NCBI GenBank assembly: GCA_036250195.1
Contig: JAVHZZ010000008.1
Span: 701,001-765,000 of the forward strand
Direction: 5' to 3'
Length of the DNA stretch: 64,000 bases
Origin: Mixophyes australis
Lineage: Eukaryota > Chordata > Amphibia > Anura > Limnodynastidae
Part shown: positions 22,101 through 35,993 of the stretch, piece after piece
Layout: every line of letters starts with the position of its first letter
Numbering within the stretch: the first letter of the stretch is position 1
Made by a program: the position numbers and the translations under genes
The notes under the pieces: model-generated
What the model was told of the DNA's origin: nothing
What the model saw: the letters and a program-made list of their open reading frames with translations, nothing else
Database searches by the model: none

Positions 22101-25100
22101 ACGTGTCTGTGTGTGGGAGCTGACACCGTATATAACACGTGTCTGTGTGTGGGAGCTGACACCGTATATAACACGTGTCTGTGTGTGGGAGCTGACACCG
22201 TATATAACACGTGTCTGTGCGTGGGAGCTGCCACCTTATATAATAGGTGTCTGTGTGTGGGAGCTGCCACCTTATATAATAGGTGTCTGTGTGTGGGAGC
22301 TGCCACCGTATATAACACGTGTCTGTGTGTGGGAGCTGACACCTTATATAATAGGTGTCTGTGTGTGGGAGCTGACACCATATATAACACGTGTCTGTGT
22401 GTGGGAGCTGCCACCATATATAACACGTGTCTGTGTGTGGGAGCTGCCACCGTATATAACACGTGTCTGTGTGTGGGAGCTGACACCTTATAGAGAACAT
22501 TGGTTAACATATGACTCAAAATAAGGAATCTATACTGGTATATTTATCAGATGTCAAAAAAACCCTATTACGGGTGTTTTTCGCTGGCGATAGGGCTTCA
22601 TAGGCAATCTCGTTACATGCCATCCCTGTGCTCTCTGAGTCACGCCATTCTGGTTCTCCCTTCATCATGCCATCACTGTGCCCAAACTCTTCTCATGTCA
22701 TCACTGTCTCTCTCTGCCTTAATAAATCACTGAGCCCCCACATTCTGCCTCATGCCATCACTATACCCCCTGTGTGCTTCTTGTCATCATTGTACCCATA
22801 CTCTTCCCTGTCACTGTACCCCTCAATGTGCCCACAATGCCTTCTGTGTGCCCCATTATTGTGCCCAGCAATGTGTTTCCTTTCATCACCTCTGTGGCCC
22901 CTAGATGTATGTTGGTGGTGGGACTTCTGGGCCAAGGTTCCTGCTCTTCTGCTTTCCAGTCCTGAAATAGCCCAAATTGCGTCTCTCCATGCTTAGTAAA
23001 TAGTCAATGTCTGCAGCTTCATCATCATCATCATTTATGATAGTGCTATATACAGTATAATAATTCTAAGGCGAACGGGCCGCTTTCTGCTCTGAGCCCT
23101 ATTCTGCCCCCAGGCAGTGGGGCACCTGAGATCTCCCTAATATTTCCGTGGTCCAGTCTGGGCTCCGTCACACTGATGTAGGGAGATTGTGGGGTCAGAC
23201 GCAGCTCTATTTGAGACAAACTCATTGTTTTACTGTCACTTTAACCTGTCTCTGTCAGTGCTCTGAGCTTCTATAACTCTTCCAGAATCCTGGAATGGAC
23301 GGTGGGAATATCCTGAGCCTGACACTGTTGGAGCTGATAGAGAAGCTGAAGGATGGATCCCTGTCTCCAGAGAGTGTCCTGTACTCCTACGCTGAGAAGG
23401 TGCAGAAACCAGGGATAGACCAGAGGCTGCTTCTGATTGTCCTATGTGCTCTGATCTTATTACATTAATTATACCAGAGAGATAAATGATTAGCAGTTGG
23501 TGGTGGATGGAGTGTGTGGGAGTGTTGGTCGGGTGGAGGGGTCCACATGTCCCCTGCTCCAAAAATGGAATTGTGGGAACTCAGGACCAGTCAGAGCGCA
23601 GCAGAAATACATGGGGGTAGCACACTCCCTCTCTAGTTATAGATGTAATATGTATGTTCCCTTTTTTACTTACTGGGAAAGATGAGCTGGGTGAACCATT
23701 TTTACTTGATTTCTTTTTTACTGTTTGGTAAAGGTTTGGATCAATAACTACTGAAGCGATGATGTGTGTATTGAAGGTGCATCTCTGGGTCTGATTGGAA
23801 CCTTCTGAAACTCAACAGAATAATCAGATTTTCCCTATACATTTCTGAGCAATTTCCACTATGCTGACCCCCGCCCACTCTCCAGCATTGCCCGGAGGAA
23901 ACCTTTATTCCCCAGGGGGACTGTCTCTGAGAGTGGATGGAGTTATGACTCAGCTCTTATGATCACTACTAGAAGTGGATGTTAGGCAGATTGGCAGCAG
24001 TGTGGCTATCATGTGGTCACCTGAGGCAGCTGTCCAGGGCATCAGATTCCATGGGGATTGAAAGATGTAGGGAAGTAATTCACAGAATGCTGCTAAGGTC
24101 TTGTTATTTGTCCCTTAGAGTGTACACTACACACGTACATGTTAAGAGGAGAGGAGCCTACCACAATGACTAGGAACACCCTAGAGATGGGGGCTGCTGT
24201 AGAGTTAGTAGAGCTGATGAGGTAGATCCATTTGTATCTTTTGCTGCTCAAGACATCTGGATTACTATGTCTAGTCATAGCAGTATTGATAGACTGTTCC
24301 GGACTCAGTTAATGTCCTCTCATAGGCTCTGGAGCTGAACCACGATCTGAACTGTGTGACCATTTTTCTGTTGGATTATGAGGCTCAACTCAAGGAACTG
24401 AGAGACAAAGAAAAGGGTCCACTATACGGAGTCCCCATTTCTATAAAGGAAAACGTTGGTTATCAGGTAATTACTATATTCTGTATCATGTCACAGTGTA
24501 TTCATGTGGGGCACAATCCCTTGTACATCATCACATACAACATGTGAGTGATTAGATTGTAAGCTCTCTGAGGTAGGACTTCTTAAATTTTTGTTGATTG
24601 GAACAGACAGTAATTTCCGTTAGACTAACCCTAACAACAACATCCTCAGACAACTTATAATTTCCTTGCTTGAACAGAGGTGTATTAATGAAAGGTCCAA
24701 CCTAACTCACCTGTGGTGAAGCATGGACACATTTTTAACCTCTCTTTTCAGGGCCATCCCTCCACGTGCGGCCTCGTTCAGTACCTCGATGAGCTGGAGA
24801 AGGAGGACAGCGTCATCGTCAAAGTCCTGAAGAAACAAGGTGCTGTCGTGTTTGCCAAGACAAACGTTCCACAGGCTCTTTTATGGTGAATACAAGTCAA
24901 GAACCTTCTGTTGTTCCCACATGTTTATCTATAGTTCTGTAAAGTGGGTTCTACCTCCTCTATCAGTGCACCTACCTCCTGCTCAGCGATCCACTAGGCT
25001 CATCCCCGGTGGGTTAGACTGTGAAATGGGCACATGAAAGTTTAATAACCAGGCTGACAGTAGGACATCACAAATGCAGCAATACAGTTCACATCACTGC

Positions 25101-25190
25101 TAAATAATAATAAATGGGCCTTGGACCATCTCTTCATTCCACTCTTATTATCCAGCATATCCTTAGTATTTGTCTAATTATCCGATAGTG

Positions 25191-25230
<40 letters not shown>

Positions 25231-28200
25231 CACAAGAGCTGGCACTCCACCTCTTGGGGATAATCACTGGCACTCTTGCCCCTTTAGCTCTAGACAAGGA
25301 TATTACATAGATTCCAGGTACCCGGGCTCTATGGTTATAGCCCGGCTGTCGGTCTTCGCTCTCTGCTCACTGACAGTGACAGTGATGGACATGGCACATT
25401 ATCGGTCCCAGAGTGCCAGTAAATGTCCTCCATGTCTCTGGCTCTCACTAATCTCCCACTCGGTAACTCTGCTTATTGTATCTCTCGTCTGCTGCTCTCT
25501 GTATCTCTGCTGTCCATACTCAACGTACCTGTGGTCAACAACAAGGTCAGGACCATCCCGTTGGGCTAGAACTCAACTCTGAATGTTAAAGAACTTGAAC
25601 TCAATTCTCTGCACTTCTGTGTCCACCTGCGAGGGTCACGCACACTCTCCACTCATGAGGTGGGGTTTACCTTGTCACCCCTCGATCACACACACATATA
25701 TGTTATATGGGAATGGTTTACACCACTAGCAATCCCTTGCCCAGGGGTATAGTCAGTCGCTCATCTCTACTATGGGCACAATCCGCTAAGCAGTGCACAG
25801 CCTAAACGGTGTAACACATGTGAGCACTTCTACAAGAGGCAGAGGATCATGGGTAATATAATCCAACCATACTGGTCACCAACAGGCTCTACATGGAGAA
25901 AACTAATTAACAAAAACTAAACTTTTTATATTAAATATATACAAATGTCTGCTGCCAGCAACGGTTTCCCCGAAATTTCTAATCAAATGTCCTCTGTTAT
26001 GTTCACAATATAAAGAAATTTACTGAGCATGATCTGTACTAGGATTATATTACTATATTATATACTGTGTACTAATATTGTCTCCTGCTTTCTACTAGCT
26101 ATGAGACCAGTAACCCAATATACGGACACACATTAAACCCCCATAACAGAACCAAAGGGGCAGCAGGCTCTTCCGGTGGGGAGGGGGCATTGATTGGAGG
26201 AGGAGGTTCAGTTCTCGGTATTGGAACAGACATTGGTGGCAGCATCCGCCTCCCGTCCAGCTTTTGTGGCATTGCCGGATTTAAGTCAACTGCAAGCAGA
26301 CTGAGGTGAGCATTATGTATGTAAATACTCCTTTGTGTTTGTATTGTATAAGATTTTTCTTATTCTTCTCTTGAAATAATAAATGAGATGAGCAGGTTTA
26401 CAAAATATAATATTTCTATTTTTTTATTAAAAAGATATTATGCATAGATACAGCCATACTGGAGGAAGCAGACATACGCCCAGGGTCTTAAATGTCAATT
26501 GACAATCTATATTTGATTACGTCCTTCTTTTATAGAAAATGTTACTCATTATTACTTTAAAACACACCTTCCCAGCTTATATCACTGCTGGCACTCTAAG
26601 TCTCTATCATTGACATAAACATTACTTATCATTTGCCAAAAACCAAAGCTTTGACCCAGGTCAAAGCTGTCATTTCATCATTAAAGTGACATGTTCTTGG
26701 AGGGGCCTTTTGGAAAGGGTCGTCTTGACCTTATTTGGAGCCAATATTTCTTTTGGCCTTATATTGTGAAATGAAGATCACGTGACAATTATATAACTTG
26801 TTGTTCTTCCATTGTGCAGTACATTGTTTTTTCTGTTCTCTTAAAAGCACAGAAACAAAATTCAAGTTCATTCTATTGAGCTAATTGGTAATATATAGTT
26901 TTTGTTAATTATTACTTTGACAGTTTCCACCCTTTTATATACATATAAAAAGGTACTTTTTCATGTGACTATAATTAATTGAATGGGAGTATATATTTCT
27001 GTCAGCACTGATGTTCTTGGATTGGTTTGACTATTGCAAATATTTGTATACAACACAAACCATACTTTAACCAAGAATACAGAAACAATATTTCCACAAT
27101 TATTATCACAATTTCATGTAAATATACATTAGGTTAGAAAGCCACCTTCCAAGTCCAAAGAACCATATGCTTGGATTTAACCATGTCCATGAGGAATCAT
27201 TTTAAAAGTCTTTATAATAATTTTGTCATCAAAATCCTTCTTCATATTATGGGCGTTGTTCATATAACGTATAATTATAGCTTGTGGATCGGAAATGTCG
27301 TTGAATAGGTAATAAACAATGGACTCCAAGTTCAGTCTCAAGGATTAAACTTTATCCTCCTTTTTGAGCTTAAATAGTCCAAAACTACTCAATGTTGTAA
27401 AAGTTCATTTTTAAATACCTGTAATTCAAGTCCAACATAACAAAAGGTATCATAATAAATTTCAGTCACATTATCAATTAAATCCTGTCAAACGTTCAAT
27501 TTCATATTGATTAGTCATAAATCCATATTTCCATATGTAAACATATTATCAATATGAATAGCCACTGTATGTCTTCTTGACTTATTAATGAGTAGAACAT
27601 ATTTTTATTAATAATATCTCTTTCAACTCATCGTACAACACTATATCAAACTGAGGAACCACTCTTCCTAAATAGCATAATTCTTCATAATTAATTGATA
27701 ACCATTTAAATGCATATTTTCCATATATAAATATATATAATAAATGTTTCCTGGTAAAAGAACTGGCACATGATATTTTAACAGCATGGTTGAGATTAGC
27801 ATACCCAAGTGACATCTTGTATTTTGTATCTGGTATCGTGTTCTCTTCGTCTGAGTCTAGTTCTGGAAGTGTATGAGTAAAAAGTTGATTGTAATAATAG
27901 AAAGTGCATTATGTACATATTTTACTCTTAAGAGATTTGCTGGTATATTTCAAACTTAGTTGTATCTGTTTGAAGTTCTATCTTTAATTTAGCTTTCTCA
28001 TTTTATGTAATTTCTAAATCTCTGTCTACATTAAACGTACGAGGTTCTTTACATTATGACACATATATTTTGGGCACTGTATCACACTTATTCATGCTAA
28101 TTATTACAACTTGTAGTACTTGTTGTTCTACGGCAGCAATGTATATACCTGATGCTGTCCTTTATCTGAGGTGTTATCGTTTTAACCTCATTTATTATTT

Positions 28201-31200
28201 TATTAAAACAAAAAATTATTTGTTCAGTTATATGTGGTGCTAAAACTATAACCGGAGGTTTAGTCAAGTTATATGTATTTATATAATATATATATATATG
28301 TACTTTCAGCAATTCAACCATAATCACTAAGATCTCAATTTTGTTCTTGATCTTTTACATCAGGACTAATATGTGTCATTCTTCATAAATGATAACATTG
28401 GCATATTTTTACTCAATAAAGAAGTTTTAGTACACACCCAACAATTTGTAACTCCTAACATTTCACTTAACATAACATGTATTTGGTCAACTGGATATTC
28501 TCTCTAGCAATATTCATTATTTTCAAACCACCATATTAAACACCTTTCTTTTGGTGGAGTACCACAATACTCACATATATTTTGGAATTGGTGGTAATCC
28601 TTTACAATTACTGAATTCTCTGGTTTTCCTGTTTAGAAAAGAAGCAGAAATGGTCTTATTAAAATCATCCTCATCTAATACATCAGATGGACTATCACCT
28701 TACAACCTTCTCCTCAATTTGTTTCCACAATATATAAATAACGTGTTGAGGCTACAAATATCATTGTTCCTATAAGACAGGCAACAAGGTTGAAGGTTCT
28801 TTGCGTCATAAGTCGATAACCATGTAGCTGATTATACATCATCACTTCCATCTTGATTGAAGAGTTCTTTTAAATGTAACTCAATCTCTTTATCTGTGTT
28901 CAGTTCTGAGTCCTTCGGTTCCTGTAAGCTTGGGTCTTTGACCTGTTTGCAATGGGAACTGCAGATCTAACCTCTGCAACCTCTACGGCAGTATGAGTCG
29001 TTATAGAACTTGCCTTTAGTAGGACCATCCCATTGATCTGTAAGGGAACCAGAGTGTAAGAGATTTCTTACCATAACATAGTCTCTATATTGTATCTTGT
29101 GTGCAGGCCCAAGAGATGCTTCATGTTAAATGTCCTAGTTCAAGTGTTCTTCTGGACCTTCTGAAGCTTCTGCAACTGTTCAGACAACTGTATGACATAT
29201 TGCACAGTTAGATCATGATGCAGCTTAAAGTCAGTTTGTGGATTAATAACATATCTTGGCTGAAGTCCAATAACAGTTCATATGGAGAGAGATTGAGAAG
29301 AGGTTTAGAAGTGATTCTAATACCATGATAAACTAAAGAAGTGCCATTCCTGTTTCTTTAGTAAGCTTAGTTATTCTTTAATTACTCCACTTATTATTTC
29401 AACTTTCTCTGAAGCTTGAGAATGATATAGTGTATAACGTTTTGAATCTATTCCCATCATATTACACATTATTTGAAACACATTTCTCTGTGAAATTAGT
29501 TCACTCTCTGGGTGAACAACATCTACATACAAATTCTGGCAAAATCTTCTTAGCAGGAAGTTGCACTATGTCTGAGGCCGTTATCTAGGCCTCATCCCAC
29601 CAACACAGATCAATACCAACTAACACATACTGTAACCCTCTTGACTTTCTTTCTCTTAATTGAATAAAATCAATAAACTAATTTGTAACCTCTGAAAAGG
29701 TTATATTAGGCAACTGTCTGACCTTAGTAGGTATTATCTTTCCTTCATTGTTCTTAGGACAAATTATACATATTTCACATTTAAACTTAGCAACTGTAGT
29801 ATTTTCTGGGCTTCCCAACAAGATATTACAATTCTAATCCTGTTATCTGCTCCCATGTGTACTAATTCATGAGCACTTTCTGTAAAGCTAGTAACAACAT
29901 TTTTAATGCTACTGGTTTATTTTCTATATCTACCCAAATTTCATTCTTTGTTTTATAACTGTTTGAATTTCGATGTATGACTTTCATTCAATGTAGCCTT
30001 TTCCTCTGTTTTGTCGTAAGTTCTCAAATGTGATATCATGAAAAATCATCAATTGAGTATGTGGCTGCCTTTCTAAAGCTTCTTCTCGAGCTGCTGAGTC
30101 TGCTAGTTTGTTTCCTAGTGAGCCTTCATCTGACTGTTTTGTATGTTCCTGGCACTTAATAACTACAACCTCTTTGGCAACTATATAGCTTCTATCAGTT
30201 GTTTGACTGGTGCATGTGATACAGGTGTTCCTGTTGATGTTAGGTAACCCCTATGTTTTCAAATAATTCCAAAATCATGCACTACGGCGTGTAGTTACTA
30301 CGTGTAACGTGAATCTGTGTAAATGTTTACTCGTTTTGCTTTACCTAGCTGACATGCTCTGATGAGTGCTGTAAGTTCAGCTACCTGAACTGAGTGTAAG
30401 CCTAATGACTTAACTTCAATTATCTCATTATGTATAGTGACTGTATATCCTGTCACTGTCACTAGTGAGCTCATCATGTGTTTATTTTATAAAACATTTT
30501 CATCAGTAAAAACTTTAATCTAGATTCTCCAATGTAGTCTCAGAAATGTCTGGTCATGCAGAAAACTTTACAAATCTACTTAATACAATCATGCTCATTG
30601 TCTTCCTTGTCATGTGAGGTTTCTGAGGCAATGATGTAGCAGGATTGAGATTCTGACATTTGCGTATTGTAATGTTAGAAGAATTAATGCAATTTAACTT
30701 AATTTTAATTTCTTATTGTATAAACCTTGCTACAGACACATGTCTAGTCTGTGCATTATTCAGGAGTTGTGTGACAGCACGAGGGACAAACAAACGTAAC
30801 TCACACTGCAACACAATATCCTGTGTGTTTTCCACAATAATAGCTGCTATGACTATGAACCTTAAACATGAAGTTAATACTTTTGCTACCTAATTGTACG
30901 CTAATTATCTTTTAAATATCCTAAAACAGTGTTATCATCAGTACAACAGAAAACATTTCTTATAATTGTAGATGCCTAATGCCGGGGTAAAGGCTAGTGT
31001 CTTTTAATCTCTTTAAATGTCTCAATGGATTCAGTAATGTGTTCAACTGTATCTGGCATATAGCTGTGGCTGAAAATCCTAGTATTCACTAGCTACCGAA
31101 TTGTGACATATCAAGACATAAATGTCCTGCTTTTCTTTCTTTTTCTTTCTTTCTTTTTCATTATTCTGAGTTAGAGGGTGTCCAAATATCAGGACCACCC

Positions 31201-34200
31201 TTTAGGAAATCTAAATATCTCTGGCCAGGTGTCAAACAATTTAACCTTTTTAGTATATAAATTAATTTTCTCCTTCTTGGATACTTCTGAAAGAAAACAC
31301 AATGATTATTTAGTATCTTCACAGCAGAACTGTATTCACATATTCTGGTTTCAGGTCTCTTGTGGGTACAAAAGATTGCAAATTATTCTGCAAACATTAT
31401 AACAAATAATTAGAACTGTCTATGAAACCTTATAAAGATTGAACCCCCTGTAGGTAACAGCAAAAGAGAATATTCTGAATAGTTCTTATTAGCATTAAAA
31501 ATCAATGCTGCACAAATCTATGACTCTAATAAATAGATCTGCATCAAGATGCAGGGCGGGGTCCTGTCATTTGTCTGTTCTATGGTACAAAGACTGTGTT
31601 CAAACTTAGATTTCCATATGTTGAGCTCCTCCTCTTGGCATGGGATAAAACATCCACCTCATTCCATAGGACGAGGGCGATGGGGAGAGACATCTTTGTA
31701 ACATGGGAGACTTCAAACAAACGAAAATCTGAGTTACAAATCTCACCATGTAACACTACACAGTTGCAAAACAACTACTATCTTTCAATGCAATTATTTT
31801 CTGATAAAGCTAACATAACACAGGTTTTGTTTTGACATATTTAAAATAATAATTAACATAATTCAACCAGAAAAGAATTCTGAAAGTTTAAAAAAACACA
31901 CATTGTGTTCTATGATCGGAGATTCGGTTAACACTACATGCCAAAAATGTAGAGGGGCAATCCCTATGATAATATTTTAACATACACTTTTAATTTGCAA
32001 AATGACTATTTAACACATATTAAAGACCTTGTTTAAGTATTCATCTCATGTCCCTATGCCAACACAGAAATTTCTAGTCCCTTCCAATCTGGGTGTGAGA
32101 TAGTGAGATAGTGATCCTGTCTCGTATTTGCTCGCTTAATCCATCCATAAAACGTCCTCTAATCATATTCTTAATCTGAACACCTTACAAATTCATAAAA
32201 CCAGCAAATCTTTTATCATGTTCAACAATTGTTTCTAACACAAATACAACTACGGCTTAAACAAATCAATCACGAGCTTTCTACTGAATATAAAAACTGT
32301 TTACTTTTTTTTTTTCTCTTTCTATCTCCCTGCCATTCTGAAATTAAAAGGTAAAGGCACCATTTTTAACATTTGGACACATTATTAAAACCAGCTGTTT
32401 CACTGAAATCACACACACAAAAAAACTCTGGCAGGCGCGTTCACAAGATAAACCTAAGAGAAGTTAACACTTAGCTTGCAACGGGACATTTATCTATGCT
32501 TTAAAACCAAATTTGATTATTTTGCAAGTCTTAACAGGCATTACAAAAACATCAGACTGTTGTAGCCTACTGTCTTCACAAAACAGGCTTATTTTCACCT
32601 ATTCATATTTTTTCACACCTCTGTCTCCAAGGTGATAAAGAAATTAAATGTTCAGCAATTACTGCAATAGAGCTTAGTATAAGTATGGATAGCAGAATGA
32701 CAGAAGTACGAGACAGATATACCATGTCATTTTATCATATTTGGAACAAACAATTCACTGATCAATAATATTAACACAGCTAAAGTAAGGTTTGCAATTC
32801 TAAAAACAGATGAAGTATTTTACACGTAGACAGCAGGACAGTTATTAATTCTTAAGTCGCTTTCTTACCAGACCCGTCCTCTGGAAACTTAGCTTGATGT
32901 ATTTCCAACATCTTTCCAGTTATAGTTCCGATATGCATCTGTCTATATGAAATACTCCCAATAATCTTCAAGTTACAATGTACAATATGCAGTGAACCAA
33001 TAGTATTTTCACGATAGACACATTTAGTTTAACATTTGCAAACCATCAGGATATATAAAAAAACAAAACCTCAAACCATTCAGTTTTTCAGGGAGAGATG
33101 AAACATGAGAATGCTATACGCTGCGCAAACGCTGTATCAGGTTTTTTTTTTGTTTTTTTCTCTGTTTTCTTTTGAAATTTATGCAATTTTGACTTCTCAT
33201 ATCACTTATTAACAACTAACAATTAAATACCATTTTAACTGTCTTATTTTTCACTTTACTCTTATAAGAGAATTTTATCCCTCATTATGTCTAGGGTTCA
33301 ACATTAAAAATTCCAGTCTCTGGGAAACACATTTCATAACTTTTTCGTTATTTTCCCCTCGCACCACTTTTTAGAGTTTTATGCAATCAGGATTGAAACT
33401 CTACAGGCACACTTTTGCCCACGGGGTACCACCTTTTCTCTCCTTAGAAAAAACAGACCCCATCCTGACTTAGGGTGTCTATTCATCTCAGGGATGCGCC
33501 CATCACAAGAAACAGGCATCTCTACTCACATATTAACTCATTAACTTCCCAAATAAGTCTAAAGAGTAGTTCACAAAACATCACAATGCCTTCTGCCAGA
33601 TATAGGTGAACAGCCTATACTGCAAAGCATTTCATTTCACACATTAACTTTGCAAATCACATCTCTTAACTTTGCAAACAAGTATACACAGTGTTTAAAC
33701 ACTAAGGGCTAGATTTACTAAGCTGCGGGTTTGAAAAAGTGGGGATGTTGCCTATAGCAACCAATCAGATTCTAGCTTTCATTTATTTAGTACATTCTAC
33801 AAAATGAAAGCTAGAATCTGATTGGTTGCTATAGCCAACATCCCCACTTTTTCAAACCCGCAGCTTAGTAAATCTAGCCCTAAATGTCTTTTGCCAGTTA
33901 TGGGTGGCCAGTCCATACTGAAGAAAAGCACATTTTAGCAACATTTAAACTAACAATAAGTTTCTGCAGAAACACATTAAATTAATTACTACACATTTAG
34001 CAATAAAGTTCTAGGGTTTTATTACATATCAGCATCCACCCCCACCCTTTCTTCACTCGCTGCTTCGGTACCTCGATACACTTCGGAGCACAGATATATT
34101 TAACACATCTGAAACTCACCAGTGCAGAGAACTGTAGGTCATCAACGTCTCCCCCTTGTCGAAGCAGTCACGAAGAGAGTGTTGTATGGTATGTAATACC

Positions 34201-34355
34201 CATAGGCAGTGCCGTAACTAGACATTTTGGTGCCCTGGGCGAGACAGGGCACCGGCGCCCCCCATCTAAGTGGGAGTGGCATTTGACAAGTGGGTGTGGC
34301 CAGCCTAATGTGGGTGTGTCTAGCACTTTACTGAAAGAATTCGTATATGTATAAT

Positions 34356-34406
<51 letters not shown>

Positions 34407-35957
34407 TGGTGGGATTCCAATAAATTAACAACTGACTCTCTGCCCTAATGACTATTTAAAGCATGCAAAAAAATAACTCTGACTGATCTATAAATGTCCA
34501 GCACACTGTGTATATCTCAGATGACACGTTTGAACATTTATATATAACTGCTGCTTATACAAAGCATTTCAAGACATTGTTATAGAAACAAAGGGGAGAC
34601 AGGGGGGAGGGGCGATAGAGAAACCAAATTAGGGTACAAGCAGCAGTAAGACAGACTGGCAAACATGGAGGGAAGGAAAGGGGGGGACCATACCTTGCAC
34701 ATCAGTGACCCATTCATTCTGAAGGAGCCTCTGAGCGCTTCCACTTCTACTGCACAGCGCGCCCCAGCACACCTCAGATGAAGCCACTCAATAATAGTGC
34801 CGGCAGGAAGTAGGTTCAGAAGCTCTCCTGTGATACATGTTGTCAGAAGCGGGGACGGGGCATTCACATGTAAACAACAGAAGACTGTGCCTGTAAAAAG
34901 TACATAGCCGTGCTGTGCCTAACTAAGGCAGCGCACAGCTGAAGAGTGCAGTCTATATCCCAGCCTCCCCCCACGCTGACGGCAGCCTCCTCCACCCCAC
35001 CAGTGAAGAGGGCGGAGTGATTGATCAATCATCGCCCCCCCCTGCAAGCCAGTCCAACGCTGGCAGCGGAGCCTTTCACTCACGATGTGCCTTTGACTTC
35101 TGCAGTGGAACGCATGTGCGTTCCACAGACAGGAAGTTCGGTATTTGTAACTTCCTGTCTGTGGAACGCACATGCGTTCCACTTCGGAAGTCAAAGGCTT
35201 TTCTTAACACTGGCAGCAGAGCTAGGTAGCGGGCGGCTGCTGCGCCCTCTTTGGGTTTGCGCCCGGGGCGACGGCACCGCCCGCACCACCCTAGTTACGG
35301 CTCTGCCCATAGGACCGAAGCCACCATCTTGTATAAGATTTTTCTTATTCTTCTCTTTAAATAATAAATGAGATGAGCAGGTTTACAAAATATAATATTT
35401 CTATTTTTTTATTAAAAAAGATATTATGCATAGATACAGCCATACTGGAGGAAGCAGACATATACGCCCAGGGTCTCAAATGTCAATTGACAATCTATAA
35501 TTGATTAAGTCCTTCTTTTATAGAAAATGTTACTCATTATTACTTTAAAACACACCTTCCCAGCTTACATCACTGCTGGCAACTCTAAATCTCTATCATT
35601 GACATAAACATTACTTATCATTTGCCAAAAACCAAAGCTTTGACCCAGGTCAAAGCTGTCATTTCATCATTAAAGTGACATGTTCTTGGATTTATATAAA
35701 TAAATGATGATGATGATGATGATGATGAGGGGCCTTTTGGAAAGGGTCGTCTTGACCTTATTTGGAGCCAATATTTCTTTTGGCCTTATATTGTGAAATG
35801 AAGATCACGTGACAATTATATAACTTGTTGTTCTTCCATTGTACAGTACATGTTGTTTTTCGTTCTCTTAAAAGCACAGAAACAAAATTCAAGTTCATTG
35901 GCTCAATCTATTGAACTAATTGGTAATATAGGGTTTTTGTTACTTATTACTTCGACA

Positions 35958-35993
<36 letters not shown>

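Larger units (their letters stand above)
26345..35957 (-). mobile_element. Endogenous retrovirus, class I-like, degraded, minus strand
   Basis: Two directly repeated LTRs (26345-26922 and 35330-35957) begin TG and end CA. They are bounded by the same 4 bases gtat (26341-26344 and 35958-35961), so the ends are clear. The interior, read on the minus strand, shows gag-like sequence near 32100-32180, an RT/connection remnant near 31000, an RNase H region at about 30060-30430 and the integrase C-terminal part near 28960-29090. Many stops and frame changes break all of them, and no intact gene remains. A candidate splice donor (ctggtgagt on the minus strand) lies near 34120 in the leader. A 175-bp MITE (33706-33880) and a 1.1-kb hAT element (34207-35305) inserted later. 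RNase H style suggests a gamma/epsilon-type relative; env could not be identified. Confidence 0.85.

Noticed and set aside
20660..22492. Resemblance to a CRISPR array (36-bp repeats)
   Set aside because: No spacers: units are directly adjacent and vary internally, and the host is a vertebrate.
20563..22524. Open frames of up to 624 residues in five frames
   Set aside because: Produced by the 36-bp minisatellite in intron 1; the same repeats are open in several frames at once.
22628..22996. 122-residue frame in intron 1
   Set aside because: Translation of a degenerate catgccatcactgtg repeat; no family similarity.
34168..34431. 87-residue minus-strand frame with TYIYIYI run
   Set aside because: Reads through a TA/CA microsatellite inside a hAT element.
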